The position numbers and the translations under genes were made by a program. Below are positions 19,205 to 27,867 of a DNA stretch of 64,000 nt, piece after piece. The stretch's first letter is position 1. Every line of letters starts with the position of its first letter. The notes under the pieces are model-generated. The model had not been told where the DNA came from. It made no database searches and saw nothing but the letters and a program-made list of their open reading frames with translations. Origin of the DNA: Microbacterium hibisci (GTDB taxonomy: Bacteria > Actinomycetota > Actinomycetes > Actinomycetales > Microbacteriaceae); contig NZ_JADIJC010000004.1 of the NCBI RefSeq assembly GCF_015278255.1, forward strand, positions 62,001 through 126,000, read 5' to 3'.

Positions 19205-19594
19205 ATGGGCTTCCTCATCCGCGTCGTCATCAACGCGTTCGCGATCTGGGTCGTCACCCTGATCCCGGCGCTCCAGGTCTCCGTGATCCCGTTCCCGCCG
19301 GGAGAGACGCTCCAGCTCGTGCTCACGCTGCTGATCGTCGCAGCGATCTTCGCGATCGTGAACACGGTGATCGGCACCGTGATCAAGGTGCTCGCGTTCC
19401 CGCTCTACATCCTCACGCTCGGTCTCATCGGCCTGATCATCAACGCGTTCCTGCTGTGGCTCACCGCGTGGCTGACGAGCTTCTGGAACTGGGGCCTGCG
19501 CGTCGAGGACTTCTGGTGGGGCGTGGTCGCGGCCGTGATCATCACGCTGATCAACTGGATCTTCGGCATCATCCTCCGCCCGCGCAAGGACTGA
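19205..19594 (+). CDS. Phage-holin-4_2-type (DUF360-like) small membrane protein
   Basis: 129 residues with four hydrophobic helices and the short family-typical loop LQLVLTLLIVAAIFAIVN. The second half contains AFPLYILTLGLIGLIINAFLLW in scattered form, characteristic of the Phage_holin_4_2 family found on most actinobacterial chromosomes. Despite the name it is a housekeeping membrane protein of unknown role; no phage genes are nearby. ATG 19205 gives the canonical N-terminus (MGFLIRVVINA). Divergent from the aminotransferase, 91 bp away. Confidence 0.85.
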   Translation: MGFLIRVVINAFAIWVVTLIPALQVSVIPFPPGETLQLVLTLLIVAAIFAIVNTVIGTVIKVLAFPLYILTLGLIGLIINAFLLWLTAWLTSFWNWGLRVEDFWWGVVAAVIITLINWIFGIILRPRKD

Positions 19595-19595
19595 C

Positions 19596-21173
19596 TCAGC
19601 CGCGCGTCGCGGCATACTCGGTCACCTCCACCGTCTCGGCGCGCGCCAGCTCGCCGAACACGTCACGGAGCCCGTCGACGCGGGGGTCGCGGGACGCGTC
19701 GACGAGCGCGGCCGTCTCGGCGTAGGCCGCGAGGCGATGTGCCGGAAGCTGCGCGTCGTCGAGCTCGACCCCGGGATCCGACACGTACTCCGCGATGAAG
19801 CTGCCCGGTGCGCCCACCGCCTGCGGGTGTCCGCCGCCCGCGAGCGCGACGACCGGGTCGTCGGTGTGCCGCACCGAGACGCTGAGCGTGCCGGGGCCGA
19901 CATCGGCCTCGACGGGGGAGCCGAACGACACGAGGGTGCGGGTGTCGTAGGCGCCCTCGAGCGCGAGGTGCGAGCCGATCATCGCTCCCTGCGAGAACCC
20001 GAACACGTGCACGGCGTCGCCGGGTTGCACCCCGGCCGCGGCCAGCGCCGCCTCGGTCGCGGCGTACGAGTCCGACTTCCTCCCCGCGTACAGCTCCACG
20101 TTCGAGGCGTTGTCCCACGGCTCCTTCCCGCCCGCCCCCTGCGACTGCATGCCGGCGATGTAGACCGCGTACTGCCGCGACCCGTCCGCCATGGTGTAGC
20201 GCTCGACGCGCACGCGGGAGTCACCCGACCCCGGCATCCGCTCGGCCACCGCCGCCAGCGTCGCCGGCGCGACCGAGGCTGCCCTCCTCACCGTGGCCGG
20301 ATCGCCGGCGAAGCCTCCCGCCGCTCGCGCCGCGGCCTCCGAGACTCCTACCCCAAGCGCCACCCCCGCGACGCCCGCCCCGACCGGTGCCACCGCCGCG
20401 CCGACGCTGCCCGGCGCCGCCGGCGCGACCCGGGTCACGGTGACGGGCCCTGCGGTACCTGACAGCCGCGCGTCGCGTGAGAGCCTGCCCGCGGCCGCGA
20501 CGCCGGCTACGGCGGCGCCGCCGAGTGTGAGGAGCCCGGCGCCCGCCCCGAGCGCGATGGCGGCCGGATCGCCGAATTCGCCTCCCGCGGCGACACCCCA
20601 CTGCGTCGACTGACGCACGAGCTCGGAGGGCCACATGACGGCGCGCCCGAACTCCGCGCCGAGCGCCATCCGCCACGCGTCGGGGTGGGCGTCCACGAGC
20701 GCGCTCACTCGCGCGTCGATCCGCGCAGCCCCTTCCGCGTCGCCGGCCAGCACCGCCGCCCGGTGCGCCGCCTGCAGCTCCACCATCAGGTACGCGTACG
20801 CCGCTTCGCGGAGCGCCCGTGCGATGGCGTCGGCTTCGACGCGTGCCGCCTCGAGCCTGGTCGCGAGGACGGCTGCCGACGCCCGGGCGTCGGCGCCGTG
20901 CTCCGGCACGACGCCCAGCCTGTTCTGCAGCGTGCACAGGCGCTCGTCGATCTCGGCGAGCTGGTCGCGGACGGTGTCGAAGCGCACCGCGGCCTCGGAC
21001 AGCGTCGCGGTGTCGACCGCGACGGCGCCGCCGCCGCGGATCTGCAGGCCGTCGTCGACGCGCGGCCAGTGGTCGGCCGCCAGGCCGACGAGCCCTTCGT
21101 TCTGACCGAGGCGGCCCGGCTCCGCGACGCTCGGGTCGTGCCGGACGTCGGGCGCCGGCACGGCCCCGCTCAC
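19596..21173 (-). CDS. Helical N-domain/lipase-like protein, possible ESX-type effector
   Basis: 525 residues. The first 200 are alpha-helical, rich in Ala/Arg/Glu heptads (VRDQLAEIDERLCTLQNRLG, ATRLEAARVEADAIARALRE in parts), resembling WXG/LXG-type helical domains. A Gly/Ala-rich hydrophobic middle (about 205-300) follows. The C-terminal alpha/beta-hydrolase part has FGFSQGAMIG with nucleophile Ser394 in GxSxG, plus SFGSPVE and HTDDPV, which supply plausible Asp and downstream His. The ATG overlaps the upstream small helical gene by 4 bp. Secretion through an ESX system is inference; no ESX machinery is in the window. Could be a lipase, esterase or cutinase-like enzyme. Confidence 0.7.
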   Translation of the reverse strand: MSGAVPAPDVRHDPSVAEPGRLGQNEGLVGLAADHWPRVDDGLQIRGGGAVAVDTATLSEAAVRFDTVRDQLAEIDERLCTLQNRLGVVPEHGADARASAAVLATRLEAARVEADAIARALREAAYAYLMVELQAAHRAAVLAGDAEGAARIDARVSALVDAHPDAWRMALGAEFGRAVMWPSELVRQSTQWGVAAGGEFGDPAAIALGAGAGLLTLGGAAVAGVAAAGRLSRDARLSGTAGPVTVTRVAPAAPGSVGAAVAPVGAGVAGVALGVGVSEAAARAAGGFAGDPATVRRAASVAPATLAAVAERMPGSGDSRVRVERYTMADGSRQYAVYIAGMQSQGAGGKEPWDNASNVELYAGRKSDSYAATEAALAAAGVQPGDAVHVFGFSQGAMIGSHLALEGAYDTRTLVSFGSPVEADVGPGTLSVSVRHTDDPVVALAGGGHPQAVGAPGSFIAEYVSDPGVELDDAQLPAHRLAAYAETAALVDASRDPRVDGLRDVFGELARAETVEVTEYAATRG

Positions 21174-21463
21174 CGCCCCACCGCCCGGCCCGAGAGCGAC
21201 TCGACGAAGGCCGCGCGGTCACGGGCGCGCAGCGTGTCGAACCTCACCGTCTCGGCCAGGCAGGCGAGCCCTGAGACGTCGCCCGCCCACGTGGTCGCCC
21301 GCTCGTGGAACGCCGTCGCGGACTTCGCCTGCCAGTCCACGACCTCGGGGAGTCCGCGGGCGACGAGCGCGGCATCCGTGATCCGTTCGATCAGCCGCGC
21401 GACGTCGCGCGCGAGAGCGTCCAGTCGGTCAGCGGTCGATGCGGGGAACGGGGAGTAGGTCAC
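21170..21463 (-). CDS. Small WXG100-like helical protein
   Basis: 97 residues, predicted as two helices around VDWQAKSATAFHERA, where the Trp-Gln-Ala turn occupies the place of WXG. Size, helical hairpin and coupling to a larger secreted-enzyme-like gene (4-bp overlap) fit an ESX-type partner or chaperone. GTG 21463, preceded by GAGGG, is chosen over the ORF-opening codon at 21523, which would add a basic leader without homology. Similarity is structural and by eye only. Confidence 0.6.
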   Translation of the reverse strand: MTYSPFPASTADRLDALARDVARLIERITDAALVARGLPEVVDWQAKSATAFHERATTWAGDVSGLACLAETVRFDTLRARDRAAFVESLSGRAVGR

Positions 21464-21603
21464 CCCTCGATCGTCGCCGGAGCCGAGCGCACGCGGCCGG
21501 CCCGGCGACCGACCGGTGGACAATCCCGCCGGCGGCGGGGATGTGGAGAAGGGGGCATCGCTCCGCTGCCGGAACGACGCCCCCTCGACCCGAGGGCGAG
21601 CCG

Positions 21604-24273
21604 CTAGCGGCCCACGACCACCTCGACGGTCTCGGTCGTGGCATTGCCCGCGGCATCCGTCACCGTGTACGTGAACCGGTAGACGGACTTGTTGGCCGCG
21701 ACGATCTCGAAGGTCGTGTCGTCCACCGTCGTCACCTCGGCCTTGGCACCGATCGCCTCGGCCGACACGAGCTCGACGGTGACGTCGCTCTCGTCCTCGA
21801 CGCCGACCTCGACCGTCACCTCGCGGAGCTTGCCGTTGGGCGGGAAGATCCGGTCGGGCGTCGCGGTGAGGGTCACCACGGGCGGCGTCGTGTCGAGGTC
21901 GATGCCGACGATCACCGGGTCGTGGTCGCTCGACCGGTACGCGTCGGGCGCGTAGAGCCCGGTCACCTGGCTCGCGGGCTTGAAGTTGGTGTTGTAGTCC
22001 AGCACGCTCGGCTCGTCGGCGTTGATCGCCCAGGTCGAGGCATCCGTCACATCAGCGGCGAGGCCGGGGGCGGCCAGCGCGTGATCGAGATAGCCCAGCT
22101 GCCCGTCGAAGACGTACGAGTACGCGTCGTCACCCTGGTGCTCGTCGAGCAGGTCGGTGTAGCCGGCGTCGGTGAAGACGCGGATCGGGTCCTCCTTGGC
22201 GTACGCGTTCAGGTCGCCGATGACGATCGAGCGGTCGGGCGAGCCCGAGCCGGTCGGGTCCGTCGCGAGCCAGTCCACCATCGCCGCGGCGGCGTTCGTG
22301 CGGGTCACCGCGCAGTTGCCCTGACCGTCGCCGGTGTCGGGGTCGCCGACCTCGTCGCACGCGGAGCTCTTCGACTTCAGGTGGTTGACGACGACCGTCA
22401 CCGGCTCGCCGCCCTCCACCGCGGCGAACGTCTGAGCGAGGGCCGGCCGGTTCAGCGTGTCGATGAAGCGCGGGTCGACCTTCGACGTCAGCAGCTGGTG
22501 CGCACCGAGCGGGGTCACCGTCGCGGTCTTGTACACGAAGGCCGTGGTGATGACGTCGGTGCCGATCTTGCCGGTGGCGATGTAGGAGTACGTGCCGGCG
22601 CCGACGACGGCGTTGAGCGCGTTCGTGAGCGTCTCGACCGCCGGGACCGCCGGAGGCACGGCATCGCCGTTGTTCTCGATCTCGATGAGCCCGAAGACGT
22701 CGGCGTCGATCTCGGCGAGCGCCGACACGATCTTCGCCTGCTGCCGCGCGAGCTCGGTCGGGTTCTCCGCGCCGCGCGAGCCCAGCGTCGTGAAGTAGTT
22801 GAGCACGTTGAAGCTCGCGACCTTCAGATCGCCGCCGACCTCGGGGGCCTCCGGTCGCGGGTTCGCGACCTGGTAGCCGATGGGAGCGGTGGGCTGGATG
22901 CCGTAGCTGAACACCTGCGGGTTGGTGTCGCCGGTGCGCACGCGCTGGTCGAGGATGCCGGTGACACCCGTGAGCACGTCGCCGCCCCGCAGCAGGTTCT
23001 GCAGCGTGTAGGGCTCGCCGTTCGGGTGGCGGAGCGGATCCGGGTTCTGGCGGGAGCGGGCGTCGTCCACGATGATCTGCGCGGCGAGGTTCGCTGCGGC
23101 GAGCGCCGCCTGCTCGGGCGTGCCCGGCTCGTACGTGTGGGTCGACTGGTACTGGCGCTCCGGTGCGACCGTCACGGTGTTGAAGCGGCCGAACTCGAAG
23201 TACTCGCCGACGACGAGCGACTGGGTGAGCGTGACGTGCATGCCCTCGACCTGCTCGCGCTTGGCGTCGGTGAGGGGGAGGGTGAGCGCAACGGGGGCCG
23301 GCACCGGCGCCGTGCCGCAGACCGCGGTGTCGTCGGCGACGACCTGCGTGTTGCCCTGGAACTCCGCGACCGAGCCCGCGACGCTCACGACGTCGCCCAC
23401 GGCGACATCGACGATGCCGTCGCCGTTCCCGGGGGCGTTGTCGGCGTCCTGCTGGTACACGAAGATGCCGTCCGAGGTCGCCGGGTCGCCGTCGGCGTCG
23501 CCCTGCAGGTAGAAGCCGTCGAGGTCGCTGGTCTGGAAGTCGGCCACGACGACGCCCTCGACGAGCACGTCCTGCCCCAGGATCGGCGACGCCGTGCCGG
23601 AGCCCTGCACGACCCCGACCTTGACCGGTTCGGCGCTGCAGTCGGCGACCGGGTCGGGCTCGGGCTCGGGCGCGGCGCCGTGCCAGCCCAGCCCGTCAAA
23701 GGTGTTGGTGGCGTAGCCGGTCCACTCCGCCGCGGGGTCGAAGGGGTTGCTGCCGTCCTCGTCGCCCACGACGACGCTGAGGTTGCGGCGAAGCGTATTG
23801 TCGGCCGTGGAGGTGAGGTCCGCACCCCACTGGGTGCCGGGGTCGAACCCGATCTGGCCGATGACGTCGACGGCGGTGGTGCCCTTGACCAGGGCGACGG
23901 CGTCGTTGCCGTTGAAGAGGCCGAGGTTGGCGGACTGGTCGGCCTGGGCGAGGATCGCCGCGTCGGCGAGGCTGTGCGCGAACACGAAGACGTCACCCGG
24001 GGCGACGCTGCCCGTCAGATTGATCGTGATCGACGCGGCGCCGCTGCCGTTGGTGAACTGCTGCAGCTTGTACCCGCTGGCGGCGAGGTCGACCGCCGTG
24101 GTGCCCGGGTTGTAGATCTCGATGGCCTTGTTGTTGGACGAGCCCTCGACGTACTCGCTGATGAGCAGATCGCCGGGTGCCGCGGCGGCCGGTGCGGCGA
24201 AGGCCACGACGCCCGTGGCGGCCAGGGAGAGCGCAGCGATCGCCGCTGCCGCTCTGCGGGGTGATTGGGACAC
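21604..24273 (-). CDS. Secreted ExeM/NucH-type extracellular nuclease
   Basis: 889 residues. A Sec signal peptide ends near AAPAAAAPGD. A lamin-tail domain follows (about 33-150: LLISEYVEGSSNNKAIEIYN). An OB-like segment comes next (EPVKVGVVQGSGTASPILGQDVLVEGVV in parts). The endonuclease/exonuclease/phosphatase domain has LKVASFNVLNYF, LIEIENNG, VNHLKSKSSACDE, IGDLNAY and a final SSDHDPVI, the EEP metal/catalytic set. An Ig-like tail (TPPVVTLTATPDRIFPPNGKL) ends the protein. It presumably degrades extracellular DNA for nutrition or biofilm turnover. GTG 24273 is preceded by a perfect GGAGG; frames further upstream lack a signal peptide. Confidence 0.9.
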   Translation of the reverse strand: MSQSPRRAAAAIAALSLAATGVVAFAAPAAAAPGDLLISEYVEGSSNNKAIEIYNPGTTAVDLAASGYKLQQFTNGSGAASITINLTGSVAPGDVFVFAHSLADAAILAQADQSANLGLFNGNDAVALVKGTTAVDVIGQIGFDPGTQWGADLTSTADNTLRRNLSVVVGDEDGSNPFDPAAEWTGYATNTFDGLGWHGAAPEPEPDPVADCSAEPVKVGVVQGSGTASPILGQDVLVEGVVVADFQTSDLDGFYLQGDADGDPATSDGIFVYQQDADNAPGNGDGIVDVAVGDVVSVAGSVAEFQGNTQVVADDTAVCGTAPVPAPVALTLPLTDAKREQVEGMHVTLTQSLVVGEYFEFGRFNTVTVAPERQYQSTHTYEPGTPEQAALAAANLAAQIIVDDARSRQNPDPLRHPNGEPYTLQNLLRGGDVLTGVTGILDQRVRTGDTNPQVFSYGIQPTAPIGYQVANPRPEAPEVGGDLKVASFNVLNYFTTLGSRGAENPTELARQQAKIVSALAEIDADVFGLIEIENNGDAVPPAVPAVETLTNALNAVVGAGTYSYIATGKIGTDVITTAFVYKTATVTPLGAHQLLTSKVDPRFIDTLNRPALAQTFAAVEGGEPVTVVVNHLKSKSSACDEVGDPDTGDGQGNCAVTRTNAAAAMVDWLATDPTGSGSPDRSIVIGDLNAYAKEDPIRVFTDAGYTDLLDEHQGDDAYSYVFDGQLGYLDHALAAPGLAADVTDASTWAINADEPSVLDYNTNFKPASQVTGLYAPDAYRSSDHDPVIVGIDLDTTPPVVTLTATPDRIFPPNGKLREVTVEVGVEDESDVTVELVSAEAIGAKAEVTTVDDTTFEIVAANKSVYRFTYTVTDAAGNATTETVEVVVGR

Positions 24274-24437
24274 GAAACCTCCACGTGACGACGGCGGCCG
24301 GTGGACCGCGCCTGGAAAAGGGCAGGCCGGTTCGCCTCCCCGTCTGAGACAAGCTAGGCGAGCGGCATCCGTCACCGGAAGACCCCAGGAGGAGAGATCC
24401 TTAACGTTCGGTGTCGGGTCGGTCCAGAATGGGACCC

Positions 24438-24941
24438 ATGACCGCGAGCGACGTGGCGCCGTTCCGCGTCGTGTTCGTCTGCACCGGCAACATCTGCCGC
24501 TCGCCGATGGCCGACGTGGTCTTCCGTGGATTCGCGGATGCCGCAGGCCTCGGCGCGCGCGTCGCCTCGACGAGCGCGGGCACCGGCGACTGGCACGTGG
24601 GCGAGCAGGCCGACCTGCGCACCATCGAGGCGCTCGAGCGCGCCGGCTACGACGGCACCCATCACCGCGCCCGGCAGTTCACGCACTCCGACTTCGCCCG
24701 CAGCGACCTCGTGGTCGCGCTCGACCGCAGCCACGAGCGGATCCTGCGCGGGTGGGCCCGCACCGAGGGCGACGCCGACAAGATCGCGCTGCTGCTCTCG
24801 TTCGACCCGGGCGCCCACACGCTCGACGTCCCCGATCCGTACTATGCCGGCCCCGGAATGTTCGACGAGGTGCTCGGTATGATCGAGAGCGCGAGCCGGG
24901 CGCTCTTCCGGCAACTCGAACCCGCCATCCGCCCGGTGTGA
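24438..24941 (+). CDS. Low-molecular-weight protein-tyrosine phosphatase
   Basis: 167 residues with the catalytic P-loop CTGNICRSPMAD near the N-terminus (nucleophile Cys, transition-state Arg) and the general-acid loop DVPDPYYAG near the C-terminus. Complete length for the family. In actinobacteria such enzymes dephosphorylate signalling or exopolysaccharide-related proteins; the target here is unknown. ATG 24438 directly precedes the conserved strand; a GTG at 24411 and ATG at 24429 are alternatives. Followed by purB after 67 bp on the same strand. Confidence 0.9.
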   Translation: MTASDVAPFRVVFVCTGNICRSPMADVVFRGFADAAGLGARVASTSAGTGDWHVGEQADLRTIEALERAGYDGTHHRARQFTHSDFARSDLVVALDRSHERILRGWARTEGDADKIALLLSFDPGAHTLDVPDPYYAGPGMFDEVLGMIESASRALFRQLEPAIRPV

Positions 24942-25008
24942 TGACACCGGATCGACGGTCGTCCTCCTGGTCCTCTCCGCAGGATCCCCGAGACCGACGG
25001 GAGCTCTC

Positions 25009-26412
25009 ATGACTTCTCTTCCCCCGCAGCCGCTCAGCCCTCTCGACGGGCGCTACCGCCCTGCCGTCGGCGAGCTCGGCGAGTACCTCTCCGAGGCGGG
25101 CCTGAACCGCGCCCGCGTCGAGGTCGAGGTCGAGTGGCTCATCGCCCTCACCGACCGGTCGCTGTTCGGCACGTCGCCGCTGTCCGACGACGACAAGGCC
25201 CGGCTGCGTGCGCTGTACCTCGAGTTCGGGCAGGCCGAGATCGACTGGCTGGCCGAGAAGGAGGCGGTGACCCGTCACGACGTGAAGGCCGTCGAGTACC
25301 TCGTGCGCGACCGGCTGTCGACACTGGGCCTCGACGCCATCGCCGAGCTCACGCACTTCGCGTGCACGAGCGAGGACATCAACTCGACGTCGTACGCGCT
25401 CACCGTCAAGCGCGCGGTCGAGCGCGTATGGCTGCCCAAGCTCGAGCGGGTGATCGCCGCGCTGCGGCAGCTGGCCGTGGACCACCGCGACGCCGCGATG
25501 CTGTCGCGCACGCACGGCCAGCCCGCGACGCCGTCGACCATGGGCAAGGAGCTGGGCGTCTTCGTATGGCGACTGGAGCGGGTGGCCGCGCAGATCGCCG
25601 GCGGTGAGTTCTTCGCGAAGTTCTCGGGTGCGACCGGCACGTGGTCTGCGCATCTGGCGGCCGACCCCGACGCGGAGTGGCCGCACATCTCGCTCGAGTT
25701 CATCGAGTCGCTGGGACTGGACTTCAACCCGGTCACCACCCAGATCGAGTCACACGACTGGCAGGTCGAGCTGTACGACCGCGTGCGGCACGCGGGCGGC
25801 ATCCTGCACAACCTCGCCACCGACATCTGGACGTACATCTCGATCGGCTACTTCACGCAGATCCCGGTTGCCGGCGCCACCGGCTCGTCGACGATGCCGC
25901 ACAAGATCAACCCGATCCGGTTCGAGAACGCCGAGGCCAACCTCGAGATCGCGGGCGGGCTGCTGGCGACCCTGTCGCAGACCCTCGTGACCAGCCGCCT
26001 GCAGCGCGACCTCACCGACTCGACGACGCAGCGCAACATCGGCGTCGCGCTGGGCCACTCGCTGCTCGCGCTCGACAACCTGCAGCGAGGGCTCACCGAG
26101 ATCTCGCTCGCCGAGGACGTGCTGCTGGCCGACCTCGACGCCAACTGGGAGGTGCTCGCCGAGGCGATCCAGACCGTCGTGCGGGCCGAGATCGCCGCCG
26201 GCCGGTCGCAGATCAGCGACCCCTACGCGCTCCTCAAAGACCTCACGCGCGGACGCCGCGTCGGCGCCCCCGAGCTCGCGGAGTTCGTGCGCGGCCTCGA
26301 CATCGGCGACGACGCGAAGGAGCGGCTGCTCGCGCTCACCCCGGCGAGCTACGCCGGCCTGGCGTCACAGCTCGTGGGCGAGTACCTGGTCGTCGAGGGC
26401 CCGCAGGCCTGA
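25009..26412 (+). CDS. purB: Adenylosuccinate lyase
   Basis: 467 residues. Catalyses two steps of purine synthesis: SAICAR to AICAR and adenylosuccinate to AMP, each releasing fumarate. Family blocks are present: SPLDGRYRPAVGELGEYLSE at the N-terminus, TSEDINSTSYAL, ARTHGQPATPS-type sequence (here SRTHGQPATPSTMGKE) and the mobile signature loop GSSTMPHKINPIRFENAE with the catalytic serine. The C-terminal helical domain is complete. A good ribosome site (GGGAG) precedes ATG 25009. An inverted repeat 16 bp after the stop probably terminates transcription. Confidence 0.97.
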   Translation: MTSLPPQPLSPLDGRYRPAVGELGEYLSEAGLNRARVEVEVEWLIALTDRSLFGTSPLSDDDKARLRALYLEFGQAEIDWLAEKEAVTRHDVKAVEYLVRDRLSTLGLDAIAELTHFACTSEDINSTSYALTVKRAVERVWLPKLERVIAALRQLAVDHRDAAMLSRTHGQPATPSTMGKELGVFVWRLERVAAQIAGGEFFAKFSGATGTWSAHLAADPDAEWPHISLEFIESLGLDFNPVTTQIESHDWQVELYDRVRHAGGILHNLATDIWTYISIGYFTQIPVAGATGSSTMPHKINPIRFENAEANLEIAGGLLATLSQTLVTSRLQRDLTDSTTQRNIGVALGHSLLALDNLQRGLTEISLAEDVLLADLDANWEVLAEAIQTVVRAEIAAGRSQISDPYALLKDLTRGRRVGAPELAEFVRGLDIGDDAKERLLALTPASYAGLASQLVGEYLVVEGPQA

Positions 26413-26427
26413 GGCCGGATCCTCGGT

Positions 26428-26485
26428 TTCGAATCGCGCACTTGGCGCTTTTCAGCGCCGGAAGCTGCGAAGTGCGCGATTCGAA
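26428..26485. repeat. Nested intergenic palindrome (element d), perfect 16-bp arms
   Basis: TTCGAATCGCGCACTT (26428-26443) is exactly repeated in reverse complement at 26470-26485. Between them a second stem, GGCGCT (26444-26449) with AGCGCC (26454-26459), forms an inner hairpin, leaving an unpaired 10-nt stretch. Located between convergent purB and the small membrane gene; a plausible bidirectional terminator. Confidence 0.85.
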
Positions 26486-26547
26486 CGGCTCGAGCGACGC
26501 CGGCGCGGGCGCTGGGAACGGGTCGCGCGGCTGAGATCCGAGCGGGC

Positions 26548-26892
26548 TCAGCGCTTCGGATCACCGGATGCCGCGGCATCCGGATTCTCATCACGACCGG
26601 CGGCGTCGGAGTCGTCGTCGAAGAGCACCGGCTTGTCGATCTGCTTCGCCACCTGCGCGGGGTCGACGGCCAGGAGCAGCAGCGACACGATGAGCAGCAC
26701 GGCGATGAAGCTGATGCCGGCGATGACCAGGGCGGTGACGACCGCGCGCTGGGCCTCTTCGGCGGTGCGCTGCTGGAAGAAGCCCATCGACACGAGCGTC
26801 ACGATCCCCGCGAACAGGGCGGCGCCGAAGGCGAGCCCGAGCAGCTGCAGGGGCTTCATCAGGTCGCGGCGGGTGGGGCTTTCGTGGCTCAC
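26548..26892 (-). CDS. Small two-helix membrane protein
   Basis: 114 residues with two membrane helices (LLGLAFGAALFAGIVTLVSMGFF in part, and ALVIAGISFIAVLLIVSLLLLA in part), a basic N-terminus and an acidic C-terminal tail. It starts within the last codon of the upstream gene (4-bp overlap), so both are one unit. Homologues in related genera are sometimes labelled amino-acid transporter, but it is far too short to be one. The final codons contain a perfect 20-bp GGATGCC/GGCATCC palindrome at 26564-26583. Function unknown. Confidence 0.7.
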   Translation of the reverse strand: MSHESPTRRDLMKPLQLLGLAFGAALFAGIVTLVSMGFFQQRTAEEAQRAVVTALVIAGISFIAVLLIVSLLLLAVDPAQVAKQIDKPVLFDDDSDAAGRDENPDAAASGDPKR

Positions 26893-27623
26893 GCGGAGTC
26901 CTTCTGCGGTGTGGGGTCGGCGGTCACGGGTGCTTCCGCGTCAGCGTCGTCGGGTGCGTCCGCGGGCGGCGTCTCGGCGCGCGGCGAGAAGCCGGCGATG
27001 CCGAGGTACACCGCGACGATCGCCGCGTAGCCGCCGAACAGGCCGACGCCGATCGTGACGCCGGTGAGGGTGAACGTCTGGTGCGCCTCTTCGATCGTGT
27101 AGTCGAGGGCGTAGGCGGGCTGCACGAACAGCAGCGCGACGCCGAGCAGCAGCGTGATCGCACCGACGACGACGGCGTCGCGGCTCTCGGAGCGCGGGCC
27201 CACCGGCGCCGGCGGCCGCACGTCGGCGACGCCCGGCGCGATCTCGCGGCGCGCGCGGCCCGCGGTGAGCCCCCGCCAGCCGGCGATCACCTCGAGCAGT
27301 CCGCTCAGGAGCGCCCACGCGATCACGATGACGAAGAACCCGGTGGCGGTGCGCAGCGGGTAGAGGCCGCTCGCCATGCCCGCGACGACCGTGACGCCGC
27401 CCAGAGCAGCGGCGGGCCAGCGTCGACCCCTGGGGTACACGAGCCACACCGACAGCAGCAGCACCAGGCCCGTGGCGATCGCGAATCCGCTGAAGACCGA
27501 GCCGCCGACGGCAGCCGAGTGGTCGGGCGAGAACGTGATCATGAGTGCCGCGAGGGCCGCGAAGGCGGCGCGTGCGAGCTGCACGTGGCGCACGGCGAAC
27601 GTGCGGGATTCGGCTGAGGTCAC
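26889..27623 (-). CDS. HdeD/DUF308-like multi-pass membrane protein
   Basis: 244 residues. Six or so hydrophobic helices, with a loop RGLTAGRARREIAPGVADVRPP in its middle and an acidic/proline-rich tail. The pattern of paired helices (FSGFAIATGLVLLLSVWLVY, FFVIVIAWALLSGLLEVIAGW in part) resembles HdeD/DUF308 stress-associated membrane proteins. Some relatives carry the misleading label acyl-CoA synthetase; no such motif exists. GTG 27623 with AGGATC upstream is chosen; the longer ORF to 27869 crosses palindromes and has no membrane character. Role unknown. Confidence 0.65.
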   Translation of the reverse strand: MTSAESRTFAVRHVQLARAAFAALAALMITFSPDHSAAVGGSVFSGFAIATGLVLLLSVWLVYPRGRRWPAAALGGVTVVAGMASGLYPLRTATGFFVIVIAWALLSGLLEVIAGWRGLTAGRARREIAPGVADVRPPAPVGPRSESRDAVVVGAITLLLGVALLFVQPAYALDYTIEEAHQTFTLTGVTIGVGLFGGYAAIVAVYLGIAGFSPRAETPPADAPDDADAEAPVTADPTPQKDSA

Positions 27624-27747
27624 GGTGATCCTGCGGAGCGGCGGGTTCTCAGGAGCGAGAACGGATGCCCCCAGTCTACGTGCGTCCCGGCTGAGAGCTT
27701 CCGGCAGCCGGCTCGCTCCCCGGCGTCCATGCGTGCAGCGGACTTCG

Positions 27748-27818
27748 AGATCAGGCGATCTCGCCGGTACAGGACGATCGGGCGGGAATCGTCCTGCCTC
27801 CGTCAGATCTCCTGATCT
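27748..27818. repeat. Nested intergenic palindrome (element e)
   Basis: Outer arms AGATCAGGCGATCT (27748-27761) and AGATCTCCTGATCT (27805-27818) pair at 13 of 14 positions. Inner arms CAGGACGAT (27770-27778) and ATCGTCCTG (27788-27796) are perfect. It lies between two minus-strand genes, 20 bp before the terminator-like hairpin of the decarboxylase gene. Confidence 0.8.
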
Positions 27819-27838
27819 GGCAGACCGACATCGGCGGA

Positions 27839-27867
27839 GACGGATGCCGCAACCGCCGGCATCCGTC
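27839..27867. terminator. GGATGCC-type hairpin at the end of the decarboxylase gene
   Basis: GACGGATGCCG (27839-27849) pairs perfectly with CGGCATCCGTC (27857-27867) across a 7-nt loop. The right arm overlaps the decarboxylase stop codon. No T-run follows, so terminator function is inferred from position and stability. Confidence 0.6.

Noticed and set aside
19205..19594. Prophage remnant suggested by the holin-like protein
   Set aside because: The family is chromosomal in most actinobacteria and no phage structural, lysis or integrase gene is nearby.
21439..24264. 941-codon plus-strand open frame antisense to the nuclease
   Set aside because: No domain and shadow composition; the minus-strand nuclease has signal peptide and catalytic motifs.
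26548..26892. Annotation as amino-acid transporter
   Set aside because: Two helices and 114 residues cannot form any known amino-acid transporter fold.
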